Assembly (NCBI GenBank): GCA_045564455.1
Contig: JBJLHG010000001.1
Location: 62,001 to 126,000 of the forward strand
Length of the DNA: 64,000 bases
Origin: CASICS01 sp045564455
GTDB lineage: Bacteria; Pseudomonadota; Gammaproteobacteria; Magnimaribacterales; AG-339-G14
Direction: 5' to 3'
In this document: piece after piece, positions 38,011 to 47,054 of the stretch
How positions within the stretch are numbered: position 1 is the first letter of the stretch
Layout: each line of letters begins with the position of its first letter
The notes under the pieces: model-generated
What the model saw: the letters and a program-made list of their open reading frames with translations, nothing else
What the model was told of the DNA's origin: nothing
Database searches by the model: none
Position numbers and translations under genes: made by a program

Positions 38011-39012
38011 ATGTCGGCTTTGAAAAATCATCTGATTTGGCTGCAACAAATCAGAGAAGATATTTTAGAGCCAGACAGACCGATCATCGATCCGCATCAT
38101 CATCTATGGCCTGGTGAGTTTAAATACTTATTGGATGATCTCTGGCAGGATACTGATGATGGACATAATGTAATAAAAACAGTTTTTATTGAATGTTCCC
38201 AAGAATATTTCTCTTCAGGTGATGATAAATTGAAGCCGGTAGGAGAGACTATATTTGTTAAAGAAATTGCTTTAGAAGCCGCAAAAAATAAAACTAAAGC
38301 TCAAATTTCTGGAATTGTTAGTCATGCTGACCTAATGATGGGACAAAATGTAAAAAAAGTTTTAGATGCTCATGGTTCCGCAGGAGAGGGCTTATTTAAA
38401 GGTGTGAGGCATGCTGGAGGTTGGGATCATCATAATGAAATAGGAAATTCTCATCACAATCCTCCTCGAGAACTGTATCTTAAAGAAAGTTTTTCTGAAG
38501 GCTTGGATGAGCTAGAAAAAAGTAATTTATCTTTTGAGGCTTGGCAATATCATCATCAGATTGATCAGGTAAATCAAATTGCAAAAGAGCATCAAAATTT
38601 AAAAATTGTTTTAAATCATTTCAGTGGCCCTATCGGTATTGGTCCTTATAAAGGGAAATCTGAGGAAATATTTAAAATTTGGAAACAAGATATTAAGTCT
38701 TTGGCATCTAATCAAAACGTCTTTGCCAAATTGGGCGGATTAGCTATGCCTATCAATGGCTTTGACTTTCATAAACAAAAAAAACCTCCTTCTTCAGACG
38801 ATATCTATAGCAAACATCATGAATATTATGATTTTTCTATTGAGGCTTTTGGCCCTGAAAGATGTATGTTTGAAAGTAACTTTCCCGTTGATAAACAATC
38901 TGTTTCTTACCATGTAGTTTGGAATGCTTTTAAAAAGATAGCTGTTAATTTTAATGAGGAAGATAAAGATTATCTTTTTAGAAAGACAGCAGAGAATTTT
39001 TATTCTCTATGA
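38011..39012 (+). CDS. amidohydrolase family 2 (TIM-barrel metal-dependent hydrolase)
   Basis: This 333-residue protein carries the metal-binding IIDPHHHLWPG near the start, a later KIVLNHFSGP, and a C-terminal MFESNFPVDK (Asp), typical of the COG3618-type amidohydrolases that include lactonases. The substrate is unknown. It starts 2 bp after glcB and is probably in the same transcript. Its stop is 1 bp from the convergent acyl-CoA dehydrogenase. Confidence 0.85.
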   Translation: MSALKNHLIWLQQIREDILEPDRPIIDPHHHLWPGEFKYLLDDLWQDTDDGHNVIKTVFIECSQEYFSSGDDKLKPVGETIFVKEIALEAAKNKTKAQISGIVSHADLMMGQNVKKVLDAHGSAGEGLFKGVRHAGGWDHHNEIGNSHHNPPRELYLKESFSEGLDELEKSNLSFEAWQYHHQIDQVNQIAKEHQNLKIVLNHFSGPIGIGPYKGKSEEIFKIWKQDIKSLASNQNVFAKLGGLAMPINGFDFHKQKKPPSSDDIYSKHHEYYDFSIEAFGPERCMFESNFPVDKQSVSYHVVWNAFKKIAVNFNEEDKDYLFRKTAENFYSL

Positions 39013-39013
39013 G

Positions 39014-40111
39014 CTATTGATTGAATCCTTGGATTTCAGCTGCTTCTTCTCTAACTAATTCAGGCGCACCAAGAAGTTGCCTATTGAGACCAATTCTTTT
39101 GAACCAATAATGCAGACCTAATAAATCAGTAAAGCCCATTCCACCATGAACTTCAGTAGCTTTCTTAGAAATATCTTTACCCACTTCTGATAGGTGAGAT
39201 TTTGCTAAGCAAGCTACTAATCTTGATTCTTCAGGAGAATCCGTATCAAAAGAATGAGCTGCCTGCCAAACTAGAGAATAACAAGGCTCTAAATCTGAAG
39301 CCATTTCTGCACACATATGCTTTACGGCTTGAAAAGATCCAATAGTTCGATTGAATTGTTTTCTTTCTTTAGAGTAAGCCACCGCTTTTTCTATCATTGA
39401 TTCAGAAGCACCAAGCGTGTCAGCTGCAAGAATAATTCTTCCCGCATCTACTACTTTTTTAGCAATTTCGATATCGGATGCAGATTTTTCAAGCACATCA
39501 CACTTCACATCTTTGAGAATAACTTCATGAAATGCTCTAGTTTTATCAACAGTTTTAAGTTTATTTAAAGTAACTCCTGAATCAGTTGAATTTATGACAA
39601 ACATCAATCCAGCCTTATTTGAAAGGATTAGATGATCAGAATTTTCAGCATCTATGACAAACAAAGCTCTTCCGTTGGCTTTGTCTTTAGAAACCTCAAG
39701 ACCGGCATCTTCTCTCGCTCCCACAAACTCACTAAGACCAATCCCAAAGCGAATTTCGTTGGTTGCAATTTTCGAAAGATAATTTGATCTTTGGTCATCG
39801 CTGCCACCTAAATTAAGCGCTATTGGAGCCATTACATACGATCCAGAAAATGGAATAGGGCCAACGCCATTTCCGAGAGCTTGAGAAATAGCTACAGCAT
39901 GGAGCAAGCCAACGCCTAGACCACCAAACTCTTCAGGAACTAAAAGCGCATTGATTCCTAAATTTATGATGCCTTGATAAATTTCTTTTTGAAGGTCTTC
40001 GCCCTCGCCACCAGCAATTTTTCTTATTTCGTCAACCGAAGCATTGTCGGCAAGAAATTTTTTGACGTTGTCTTGAAAAAACTCTTGTTCCTCTGATAGT
40101 CCAAAAAACAT
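39014..40111 (-). CDS. acyl-CoA dehydrogenase, smaller subunit-like
   Basis: This flavoprotein of 365 residues belongs to the acyl-CoA dehydrogenase family (PEEFGGLGVGLLHAVAISQ, YSKERKQFNRTIGSFQAVKH, ATEVHGGMGFTDL). It is encoded 1 bp downstream of a second acyl-CoA dehydrogenase. Adjacent unequal pairs of this kind often form a mixed complex in which each subunit supplies part of the active site, as known for several actinobacterial and proteobacterial enzymes. The substrate is unknown. Confidence 0.9.
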   Translation of the reverse strand: MFFGLSEEQEFFQDNVKKFLADNASVDEIRKIAGGEGEDLQKEIYQGIINLGINALLVPEEFGGLGVGLLHAVAISQALGNGVGPIPFSGSYVMAPIALNLGGSDDQRSNYLSKIATNEIRFGIGLSEFVGAREDAGLEVSKDKANGRALFVIDAENSDHLILSNKAGLMFVINSTDSGVTLNKLKTVDKTRAFHEVILKDVKCDVLEKSASDIEIAKKVVDAGRIILAADTLGASESMIEKAVAYSKERKQFNRTIGSFQAVKHMCAEMASDLEPCYSLVWQAAHSFDTDSPEESRLVACLAKSHLSEVGKDISKKATEVHGGMGFTDLLGLHYWFKRIGLNRQLLGAPELVREEAAEIQGFNQ

Positions 40112-40112
40112 T

Positions 40113-41366
40113 TTAAACCTCTACCGTAACTTTCGGTTCTCTTGGCATTCCAAGGCCTCTTTCAGAGATTATATTTTTTTGAATTTGGTTTGTTCCGCCT
40201 CCAATAATTAATCCTAAAAAGTACATATAAGTAAACTGCCAGGAACCGCCATCTCTAACGTTGGGATCATCTTCGTATAAAGTTCCCAATTCACCCATGA
40301 TATCAATAGCCAAACCTTCTAATTCATGACGCAATTCAGTACCAACTAATTTTTGTATCATTCCACCCAACTTGACATTTTGATCGGGATTAATTTTTGC
40401 TGATAACAATCTTAAAGAATGGGCCTGAACAGCCATTACTTTGCCTTGAACCTTCATCAATCGATCTCTGTAAGAAGGAATATCAATCAATCTTCGACCA
40501 TCGATGGTTTCTTCTTTCATCAAACTGATCAAAGTATTGAGTCGATTCATCGTGGCATTAGGATTGGCTAAGGAGCCTCTTTCGTGACCTAAAACAGAAT
40601 TTGCAACCGACCAGCCTTCACCCCTTTTGGCGACTAGATTGCTTTCCGGAACAGTTACATCATCAAAGAAAACTTCATTGAAACCAGCTTTAAGGGTCAT
40701 ATCTACTAGAGGTCTAATTTCAATTCCTGGAGTATCCATTGGAATCAATATAAAACTAATACCGGCGTGTTTGGAAGCTTCTGGTTCCGTTCTGATTAGA
40801 CAGAACATCATTTGAGAGAATTGAGCAGTACTAGTCCATATTTTCTGACCATTGATAACCCAATTGCCATCAATTAGTTCTCCCTTAGTTTGTAAATTAG
40901 CTAAATCACTTCCTGCATTAGGTTCGGAATATCCTTGACACCAAATAGTCTCGCCATGGAGTGTAGATCTTATATGCTCTTGTTTTTGATCTTCAGTTCC
41001 CCATTCAAGCAAGGTAGGCACCAGCATATCTATGCCTTGCCCGCCCATTGCATTAGGAACTTTATGTTTTGAAAATTCAGTAGCGATAATTCGACTTTTA
41101 ATGATATCCGGTTCACCACCGTAACCACCATATTCTTTAGGGATAGATCTAGCAAAGAAGCCTTGTTCGATTAATAATCTTTGCCAATCCGATCTACTGA
41201 CTGTTTTGCCATTATTTCCATTTGCATTTCCGTTACCCGATAGCGCATCTTGCATCTCAAATTTTTTATCGTTATTGGTGGTTATATTGGCATTGCTATA
41301 TTCTTCACAAAAGGCTTGTACTTCTTTGGTAAATTGATCGTATTCTGATCCGAAATTTAGATCCAT
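40113..41366 (-). CDS. acyl-CoA dehydrogenase, larger subunit-like
   Basis: This is a 417-residue acyl-CoA dehydrogenase with WCQGYSEPNAGSDLANLQTK, the FAD/substrate strand INGQKIWTSTAQFSQMM, and the C-terminal IIGGGTNQIQKNIISERGLG. The usual YE-GTNEIQ catalytic Glu position reads GG-GTNQIQ, as in long-chain or heteromeric types. An Asn/Gly-rich insert (SGNGNANGNNGK) sits near residues 45-56. It is upstream of the smaller partner in the same operon. Substrate unknown. Confidence 0.9.
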   Translation of the reverse strand: MDLNFGSEYDQFTKEVQAFCEEYSNANITTNNDKKFEMQDALSGNGNANGNNGKTVSRSDWQRLLIEQGFFARSIPKEYGGYGGEPDIIKSRIIATEFSKHKVPNAMGGQGIDMLVPTLLEWGTEDQKQEHIRSTLHGETIWCQGYSEPNAGSDLANLQTKGELIDGNWVINGQKIWTSTAQFSQMMFCLIRTEPEASKHAGISFILIPMDTPGIEIRPLVDMTLKAGFNEVFFDDVTVPESNLVAKRGEGWSVANSVLGHERGSLANPNATMNRLNTLISLMKEETIDGRRLIDIPSYRDRLMKVQGKVMAVQAHSLRLLSAKINPDQNVKLGGMIQKLVGTELRHELEGLAIDIMGELGTLYEDDPNVRDGGSWQFTYMYFLGLIIGGGTNQIQKNIISERGLGMPREPKVTVEV

Positions 41367-41509
41367 GTTCTCTCCTAGATTTTTATTAAATTCATTTTAT
41401 ATCCTATTAAAAAAAACTCCATTTATATTTATGAAGTAAAAATAAATATTTTTTAGGAAAAATTTTCTAAAAAAATTAAAAAAATTACTTAATGGTTTAT
41501 CATTATTTA

Positions 41510-42556
41510 ATGGAAAATCAAAAAACAGTATTAGTTACAGGCGGATCAGGATTCATAGCTACGCATTGCATCATTCAATTAGTTGCTGCTGGATATCAAA
41601 TAAAATCAACAGTGAGAGACTTATCAAGAGTTGAAAACCTCAATCAAGTAATTTCAAGAGGATTAAAAGAACAAAACATAGTCAATGAACTTGCAATAGA
41701 TTGGAATCAGGCAACCCTAACCGACGATGAGGGCTGGGATGCTGCAGTGGCAGGGTGCGATTATGTTCTTCACGTGGCCTCACCTGTGGCCATGGAAATG
41801 CCAAAAGATGAAAATGAAATGATCATTCCTGCAGTTGAAGGCACCAAAAGAGTTTTACAAGCTGCCTCCAAGGCTGGAGTTAAAAGAGTAGTTGTTACTT
41901 CTTCAGTAGCAGCAATTCTATATGGGACAGAAAAAAAAGAACCTTTTACCGAGGCAGACTGGACCGACGTAAATAGTAAATCTGCTAATGCATATGCTAA
42001 ATCTAAGACTTATGCGGAAAAAGCTGCTTGGGAATTCATTGACAAAGACAGCTCAGGAATGGAGCTTGCCTGCGTAAATCCTTCTTTAGTTCTTGGCCCT
42101 ATTTTGGAAAAAGATTATGGCACCAGTGTTGGCGTAGTCGTTGAGTTTTTAAGCGGGAAGTATCCATTTGTACCAAATATGGATTTTGGCGTGGTCGATG
42201 TTAGAGATGTGGCAGCTTTAGAAATACTAGCAATGACTCATCCAGATGCGGCTGGAAAAAGATTCATTTGCTCAGAAAGCACAATGAAGTTGAAAGATCA
42301 GTCAGATCTTTTGATAGAACTATTGCCTGAATTCAAAAAGAAACTGCCAAAAGGCATTGCGCCTAATTGGTTGATAAAGATCATGGCATTGTTCATGCCA
42401 CCGCTGAAATCAGTGACATCAGAAATTGGTAAAAATCGAGAGCTCGATTCGTCGAGAGCAAGAAATTTATTAGGTTGGCAACCTAGACCGGCAGCAGAAG
42501 CGTTGAAAGCAGCAGCAGAAAGTGTCGTTGAGTTTGGTGTGGTAAAGCCTGATTAA
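41510..42556 (+). CDS. extended SDR, NAD-dependent epimerase/dihydroflavonol-reductase-like
   Basis: The protein opens with the cofactor motif LVTGGSGFIATHCI, has VVVTSSVAAI and the catalytic YAKSK, and continues with GPILEKDYGTSVGVV, typical of DFR-like extended SDRs. I chose ATG 41510 (348 residues) because the cofactor motif begins a few residues later; an in-frame ATG at 41492 adds six residues and cannot be excluded. Such enzymes reduce ketones or aldehydes; the substrate is unknown. It stands alone between opposing genes. Confidence 0.86.
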   Translation: MENQKTVLVTGGSGFIATHCIIQLVAAGYQIKSTVRDLSRVENLNQVISRGLKEQNIVNELAIDWNQATLTDDEGWDAAVAGCDYVLHVASPVAMEMPKDENEMIIPAVEGTKRVLQAASKAGVKRVVVTSSVAAILYGTEKKEPFTEADWTDVNSKSANAYAKSKTYAEKAAWEFIDKDSSGMELACVNPSLVLGPILEKDYGTSVGVVVEFLSGKYPFVPNMDFGVVDVRDVAALEILAMTHPDAAGKRFICSESTMKLKDQSDLLIELLPEFKKKLPKGIAPNWLIKIMALFMPPLKSVTSEIGKNRELDSSRARNLLGWQPRPAAEALKAAAESVVEFGVVKPD

Positions 42557-42613
42557 TTTAATATTTTATTCCTTAATTTACTCAAATCTTCTAGAGTAAG
42601 CAGTATTAAAAAC

Positions 42614-43435
42614 ATGAGAGTAAAAGTTTATGGTTTTAATCACTCACCCTGGGTACAGGCGGTGTTACTAGCCTTGCATGATAAAAAAATTGATCATGAT
42701 GTTTATCAATGCCCGCCATTTGAAGTCTTTAAAAAATTAGGTGTTTATATGCCTGCGGTTTCCATAGATGACAATTCCTGGGAAATTGAATCTTCTAAAA
42801 TACTTCAAATGCTTGGCTATCATGCCATTTCAAAAAATGAATTGATGAATATACAAGGAACCTGGCAAGGTGTTTTAAATCGTGCAAATAACCCATTTAA
42901 ATTTTTTGCCGCTTGGGCTCAAGATGCGGATTCAAAATCTCCTTTCATTCAAAGATCAATAAATAATTTTCTGTTAAGTTTTAGCACATTTTATATGCTT
43001 ATTTTGATAAACCTAATCAAAATTAGAATGAAGATAAAGAAGCCTGAAAATTTTGGCGATCAATACCTTGTCTGGGAAGCTGAATTAAAAAATTGCGAGA
43101 GTTCTTTTCTAGATGGCAATAGCCCAGGAATTAGAGATCTGTTGTTATTTGGCATTATTCAATGTCATGCAAGTCTTCCAGTGCCGCCACTTGAAGCGCT
43201 ACAAAACGACAACAGATTAGCAGAAGTAAGAAACTGGATATCCCTAATGCATAAAAGATTTAAAGATTACCCCTACTTGCATTCAGGCATACATTTTGAA
43301 CCGATCATTACTAAGTCTATAAGCACTTCTTTATCACAACGCTTAGTATTCTATTTTGGAATGATCATCATGTTCGTTGGGTTTCCGGTAACACTGCTTT
43401 TAGTAATTTGGTGCATGCGCAAAGCGCCGCGTTAA
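42614..43435 (+). CDS. glutathione S-transferase-like protein with C-terminal membrane anchor
   Basis: The N-terminal 70 residues have thioredoxin/GST-like features: VYGFNHSPWVQAVLLALHDK, the cis-Pro stretch YMPAVSIDD and WEIESSKILQML. The middle is helical like a GST C-terminal domain (LDGNSPGIRDLLLFGIIQ). A hydrophobic segment at about residues 246-266 (FYFGMIIMFVGFPVTLLLVI) would anchor the C-terminus in the membrane, which is unusual for a GST. At 273 residues it is longer than usual. It begins a short run of poorly known genes up to 44071. Confidence 0.65.
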   Translation: MRVKVYGFNHSPWVQAVLLALHDKKIDHDVYQCPPFEVFKKLGVYMPAVSIDDNSWEIESSKILQMLGYHAISKNELMNIQGTWQGVLNRANNPFKFFAAWAQDADSKSPFIQRSINNFLLSFSTFYMLILINLIKIRMKIKKPENFGDQYLVWEAELKNCESSFLDGNSPGIRDLLLFGIIQCHASLPVPPLEALQNDNRLAEVRNWISLMHKRFKDYPYLHSGIHFEPIITKSISTSLSQRLVFYFGMIIMFVGFPVTLLLVIWCMRKAPR

Positions 43436-43453
43436 AATGAAATCCCCTAAGAA

Positions 43454-43864
43454 ATGATACAATTTAAAAAAATTTATTTTATTTACGATGCTGATGGCGG
43501 TCTATGGAATGAAATTAAATATTGGATTAATAAAAATCTATTAAATAAAACAAGTGCGTGCGAGCTTTGTGACATTTCTCATAGTAAATTCTTTGTAAGA
43601 TTTGAATGGTTAGCATTTATCAAAGAACTAAAGAATCATTACAAAGTAAAAGTACTGCACCGCAATGAAGTCCCACAAAATATTCAAGATAAAAATTATC
43701 AATTCCCATGCGTAATTGGTGAGACAGAAAATGAGTTAATAGAAATCCTTAGTAAGATTGCATTCATAGATTATGAGAATCCGACAAGCGTCAAAGAACT
43801 AAAAGAACAATTCTTCCAAAAGCTAGCAATCCTTGAACCCAATCCTGAATTTGATAATATTTAA
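43454..43864 (+). CDS. conserved hypothetical protein with CELC motif
   Basis: A 136-residue soluble protein. It opens FIYDADGGLWNEIKYW and has the pair of cysteines in ACELCDISH, followed by FVRFEWLAFIKEL and VKVLHRNEVP. I recall a family of similar bacterial proteins without assigned function. The paired Cys could bind metal or be redox active, but nothing proves this. It lies 18 bp after the GST-like gene and 18 bp before a small membrane protein, suggesting one operon. Confidence 0.7.
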   Translation: MIQFKKIYFIYDADGGLWNEIKYWINKNLLNKTSACELCDISHSKFFVRFEWLAFIKELKNHYKVKVLHRNEVPQNIQDKNYQFPCVIGETENELIEILSKIAFIDYENPTSVKELKEQFFQKLAILEPNPEFDNI

Positions 43865-43882
43865 TAAAAGGAGAAAAATCTG

Positions 43883-44071
43883 ATGAAATGGTTTTTTGGT
43901 TGGGCACTTATTTCTTACATTAATTATCAGATAGTCAAATATTTTTATACTAATGAAGTTAAAAAAGAGATTCCCAAAAACGAAAGAAGTGGAATTGCGA
44001 TGGGTTGTGTTGCAGTTGCAGGAATAATTCTCTATGTAATTATGGGAGCTACAGGAAATATTTATCAATGA
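43883..44071 (+). CDS. small two-helix membrane protein
   Basis: A 62-residue protein with two hydrophobic segments (about residues 4-22 and 37-56) joined by a charged loop (TNEVKKEIPKNERSG). An AAGGAG ribosome site sits 8 bp before the ATG, which supports translation. It closely follows the CELC protein gene. No family is recognised. A longer opposite-strand reading of the same bases has no such support. Confidence 0.6.
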   Translation: MKWFFGWALISYINYQIVKYFYTNEVKKEIPKNERSGIAMGCVAVAGIILYVIMGATGNIYQ

Positions 44072-44150
44072 TGAAAACCCAACCAACCATCCTAATTTCA
44101 TATTTTAAATAAAGAGCAAAGATGTATAATCGTCGCTCATTTTAAGAAAA

Positions 44151-44226
<76 letters not shown>

Positions 44227-44227
44227 G

Positions 44228-45397
44228 ATGATTATGAGTATTTCAGAAGCCATATCAAAAAAACTCCAAGATGCAAATATTCCATTTGCTTCTGTTGCGG
44301 TTACCAATGAACAAGAGACTATCTTTAGCGAACACATTGGTTCACAAATCGTTGGCGAAGACAAAACAGTAGATAGCTCAACGATTTATCGAATTGCTTC
44401 GATGACTAAACCAATTGTTTCTTTGGCAGCATTATTGTTAGTTCAAAAGGGCAGTCTTAAATTGGATGACTTTGCTGAGGATTACGCATCTGAATTAAAG
44501 AATCTTAAAGTAGCCAATTTAGTAGATGGCGAGATTCATTACGAAGACGCTAATGAAAAAATTACTATTCATCAGTTACTTGCTCATACTTCTGGCTTTG
44601 CTTACGACTTTCATGATCCAGCATTAACCAAATTATTAGCCGACGAAAAGATTGCTCCGCTTACCGATAAAGCAGGCGCATTTATCAAGGTACCTTTGTC
44701 CTATCAACCTGGAACCAAATGGGAATATGGAGTTGGCTTGGATTGGATGGGAATTATTATCGAGAAAATCAGTGGCCAAAGCTTGAATGCTTTTATCAAA
44801 GAGTCGATCTTTCAACCTTTAGGTATGAATAATTCATCGTTTGACCCTGATGATTTGGGTCAAGATAAATTAGCTGAGATGCATCTCATGCAAGACGCCG
44901 AATTTATTAGATCGACCGATCTATTCGATGACTCGGTGCAAGATTTTTATAGTGGTGGTGGAGGTATTCTTTCCACGGTGGAAGATTACTGCAAGTTCAT
45001 GAGAATTTTTCTAAATGATGGTCAGGTAGATGGCAAAGAGTTTCTATCTAAAGAGTTGCTCGCAAAAATGATGACCAATCAGGCTGGAGATCTAAACTAT
45101 GAGTTTCAGCCAACTTTTAATCCAATTCTTGTCAAAGAAAATGAGTGGTTTCCTGAAATTCAAAAAAAATGGGCTTATGGATTTTTGGTGAATCTAGAAG
45201 ATATTCCAGAAAGAAGAAAAGCAGGTTCATTAGCATGGTCAGGAATTTTTAATACTTATTTTTGGATAGACCCTAATTCTAAGATCGCCGGAACAGTGAT
45301 GATGCAACTATCTCCGCATTACGATGAAAAATGTAAAGGCATCTTAGAGGCTTTGGAGAAAGCCGTTTACTTAGAGCTTGATTCTTTGAAGAGTTGA
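44228..45397 (+). CDS. serine hydrolase of the beta-lactamase/esterase fold
   Basis: A class-C beta-lactamase-like protein of 389 residues. The nucleophile motif SxxK is SMTK (S58, K61) within RIASMTKPIVSLAALLL, HQLLAHTSGFAYDF follows, and the C-terminal half has FYSGGGGILSTVEDYCKFM. No signal peptide is evident, so a cytoplasmic esterase or peptidase is more likely than antibiotic resistance. The start lies 2 bp after tRNA-Gly, so the mRNA is probably produced by cleavage of a joint transcript. A second ATG at 44234 is possible. The 3' end overlaps the MBL gene by 31 bp. Confidence 0.86.
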   Translation: MIMSISEAISKKLQDANIPFASVAVTNEQETIFSEHIGSQIVGEDKTVDSSTIYRIASMTKPIVSLAALLLVQKGSLKLDDFAEDYASELKNLKVANLVDGEIHYEDANEKITIHQLLAHTSGFAYDFHDPALTKLLADEKIAPLTDKAGAFIKVPLSYQPGTKWEYGVGLDWMGIIIEKISGQSLNAFIKESIFQPLGMNNSSFDPDDLGQDKLAEMHLMQDAEFIRSTDLFDDSVQDFYSGGGGILSTVEDYCKFMRIFLNDGQVDGKEFLSKELLAKMMTNQAGDLNYEFQPTFNPILVKENEWFPEIQKKWAYGFLVNLEDIPERRKAGSLAWSGIFNTYFWIDPNSKIAGTVMMQLSPHYDEKCKGILEALEKAVYLELDSLKS

Positions 45398-46035
45398 TCG
45401 GCTACGTAAGGATTCGTTAAGCGCTCCTGACCGATAGTCGAGATAGGACCATGACCAGGAATAAAAGTAATGTCATCACCCAAGGGTATGACTTTTTCTC
45501 TTATAGCTTTGATCAACGCATCCATACTGCCGCCTGGCAAATCTGTTCGACCTACCGATCCTTGAAACAAGACATCGCCAACTATAGCTAACTTTGATTC
45601 TTTGTGATGAAAGATGACGTGACCTGGAGTATGTCCTGGACAATGATAGACATCTAAGATTTCTCCATCCAATTCAATGGTATCGCCATCGTTTAGCCAT
45701 CTATCTGGTATAAAATTTTGCGCATCTGGAATACCGTAAGACTGACCTTGAGTAGCTAAGGAAGAAGTAAGAAACTCATCTTCTATTTGTGGACCTTCTA
45801 TTTCGACATCCAATTTATCAGCTAACTCTTTAGCGCCCGCAGCATGATCCAGATGACCATGCGTAATGAATATTTTAGAAACGGTTAAGCCTTGTTCACT
45901 GATAAACTTTTCAATTGCTTCCAGATCTCCACCTGGATCATTAACAGCAGCTATCTTAGTGTCTTCTTTCCAGATCACTGAACAGTTTTGTTGAAACGGA
46001 GTCACTGTGATTATTGCAGCTTTTAGAATTGCCAT
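45367..46035 (-). CDS. MBL-fold metallo-hydrolase, glyoxalase II-like (YcbL type)
   Basis: A 222-residue metallo-beta-lactamase-fold hydrolase. The metal motif THGHLDHAAG is followed by CPGHTPGHVIFHH, VGDVLFQGSVGRTDLPGG and PGHGPISTIGQER, all typical of YcbL-type proteins. Substrates are probably small thioesters; the exact one is unknown. The C-terminus overlaps the convergent serine hydrolase gene by 31 bp, the largest overlap in the window. Confidence 0.9.
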   Translation of the reverse strand: MAILKAAIITVTPFQQNCSVIWKEDTKIAAVNDPGGDLEAIEKFISEQGLTVSKIFITHGHLDHAAGAKELADKLDVEIEGPQIEDEFLTSSLATQGQSYGIPDAQNFIPDRWLNDGDTIELDGEILDVYHCPGHTPGHVIFHHKESKLAIVGDVLFQGSVGRTDLPGGSMDALIKAIREKVIPLGDDITFIPGHGPISTIGQERLTNPYVADQLFKESSSK

Positions 46036-46064
46036 ATTTACCTCATTCTGTTTTATTATAACTT

Positions 46065-47054
46065 ATGGAATTTCAAATTTTGGATTGTAATGGAATAAAA
46101 ATAAGAGCAGCCATTGAGGGCGAAGGACCTTTAATTGTTATGGTGCATGGATGTCCAGAAAGCTGGTATAGCTGGCGTCATCAAATATCGGTAATAGCAA
46201 ATGCTGGTTATAAAGTGGCTGCGATAGATGTAAGAGGCTACGGTGGTTCTGACAAGCCTTACCCTATTGAAGCTTACAGTCTTAGAAATTTGAGTGCTGA
46301 CGTAATGGCAGTAATTGAAGCTCTGGGTTATGACGACGCAATTTTATTCGGTCATGATTGGGGTGGACCAATTGTGCACAACACTGCTTTATTGAATGAA
46401 TCAAAAATTACTGCCGTTGCAGGTCTTTCAGTGCCTTATTTTCCGCGAGGCGATCTCTCAACGATTGAATTATTCAAGCTTATTTATGAAGGTAAGTTTT
46501 TCTATCAATTATATTTTCAAGAAGAAGGAGTGGCTGAGCAGGAATTTGAAGGGAATATTAGAAAGTACCTTGAATCTACATATTTTTCTATCGATGGCCG
46601 AGGTATGAAAGAACAATTTGAAAACCCATTGAATGCGATGGAAAAAAGTGAAGATTCTAAGTATCTGGATGGCGTTATTGAATTTGATAACTATCCAGAC
46701 TGGATCACTAGAGAAGAAATGGATTATTACATTGGTGAATTCGAGGGTAGTGGCATGAGAGGTCCATTGAATCGATATCGCGCACAAGAAATTGATTTTG
46801 CAGACTTAGCAGAATTCAAAGATCAGAAATTAAAACAACCAGCAGCTTTCATAACTGGTTCATTAGATCCTGTTAACTTTTTCGTTGGCTCTGGCTACAA
46901 AGACTCAATGGATTTGAAAAATCAAATTAAAGATCGTTATGAAAATTTATTGGCAGTTGAGCTTATCGATGAAGTGGGGCACTGGGTTCAAGAAGAAAAA
47001 CCGCAAGAGACCAATGAATTTTTATTAAATTTTTTAGAAGCGGTTAAGCGGTAA
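46065..47054 (+). CDS. alpha/beta hydrolase, epoxide hydrolase family
   Basis: A 329-residue hydrolase with the oxyanion motif VHGCPESWYSWRHQ, nucleophile D98 in FGHDWGGPIV and the C-terminal catalytic His in EVGHWVQEEKP. An Asp nucleophile with HGxPE points to soluble epoxide hydrolases rather than esterases. The function may be detoxification or breakdown of organic matter; the substrate is unknown. It is divergent from the MBL gene and its 3' end overlaps the SbmA-like gene by 11 bp. Confidence 0.88.
   Translation: MEFQILDCNGIKIRAAIEGEGPLIVMVHGCPESWYSWRHQISVIANAGYKVAAIDVRGYGGSDKPYPIEAYSLRNLSADVMAVIEALGYDDAILFGHDWGGPIVHNTALLNESKITAVAGLSVPYFPRGDLSTIELFKLIYEGKFFYQLYFQEEGVAEQEFEGNIRKYLESTYFSIDGRGMKEQFENPLNAMEKSEDSKYLDGVIEFDNYPDWITREEMDYYIGEFEGSGMRGPLNRYRAQEIDFADLAEFKDQKLKQPAAFITGSLDPVNFFVGSGYKDSMDLKNQIKDRYENLLAVELIDEVGHWVQEEKPQETNEFLLNFLEAVKR

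Noticed and set aside
43823..44101. A 92-residue minus-strand frame opposite the small membrane protein
   Set aside because: Plus-strand gene has a ribosome site and sensible helices; the minus frame overlaps two plus-strand genes and lacks such support.
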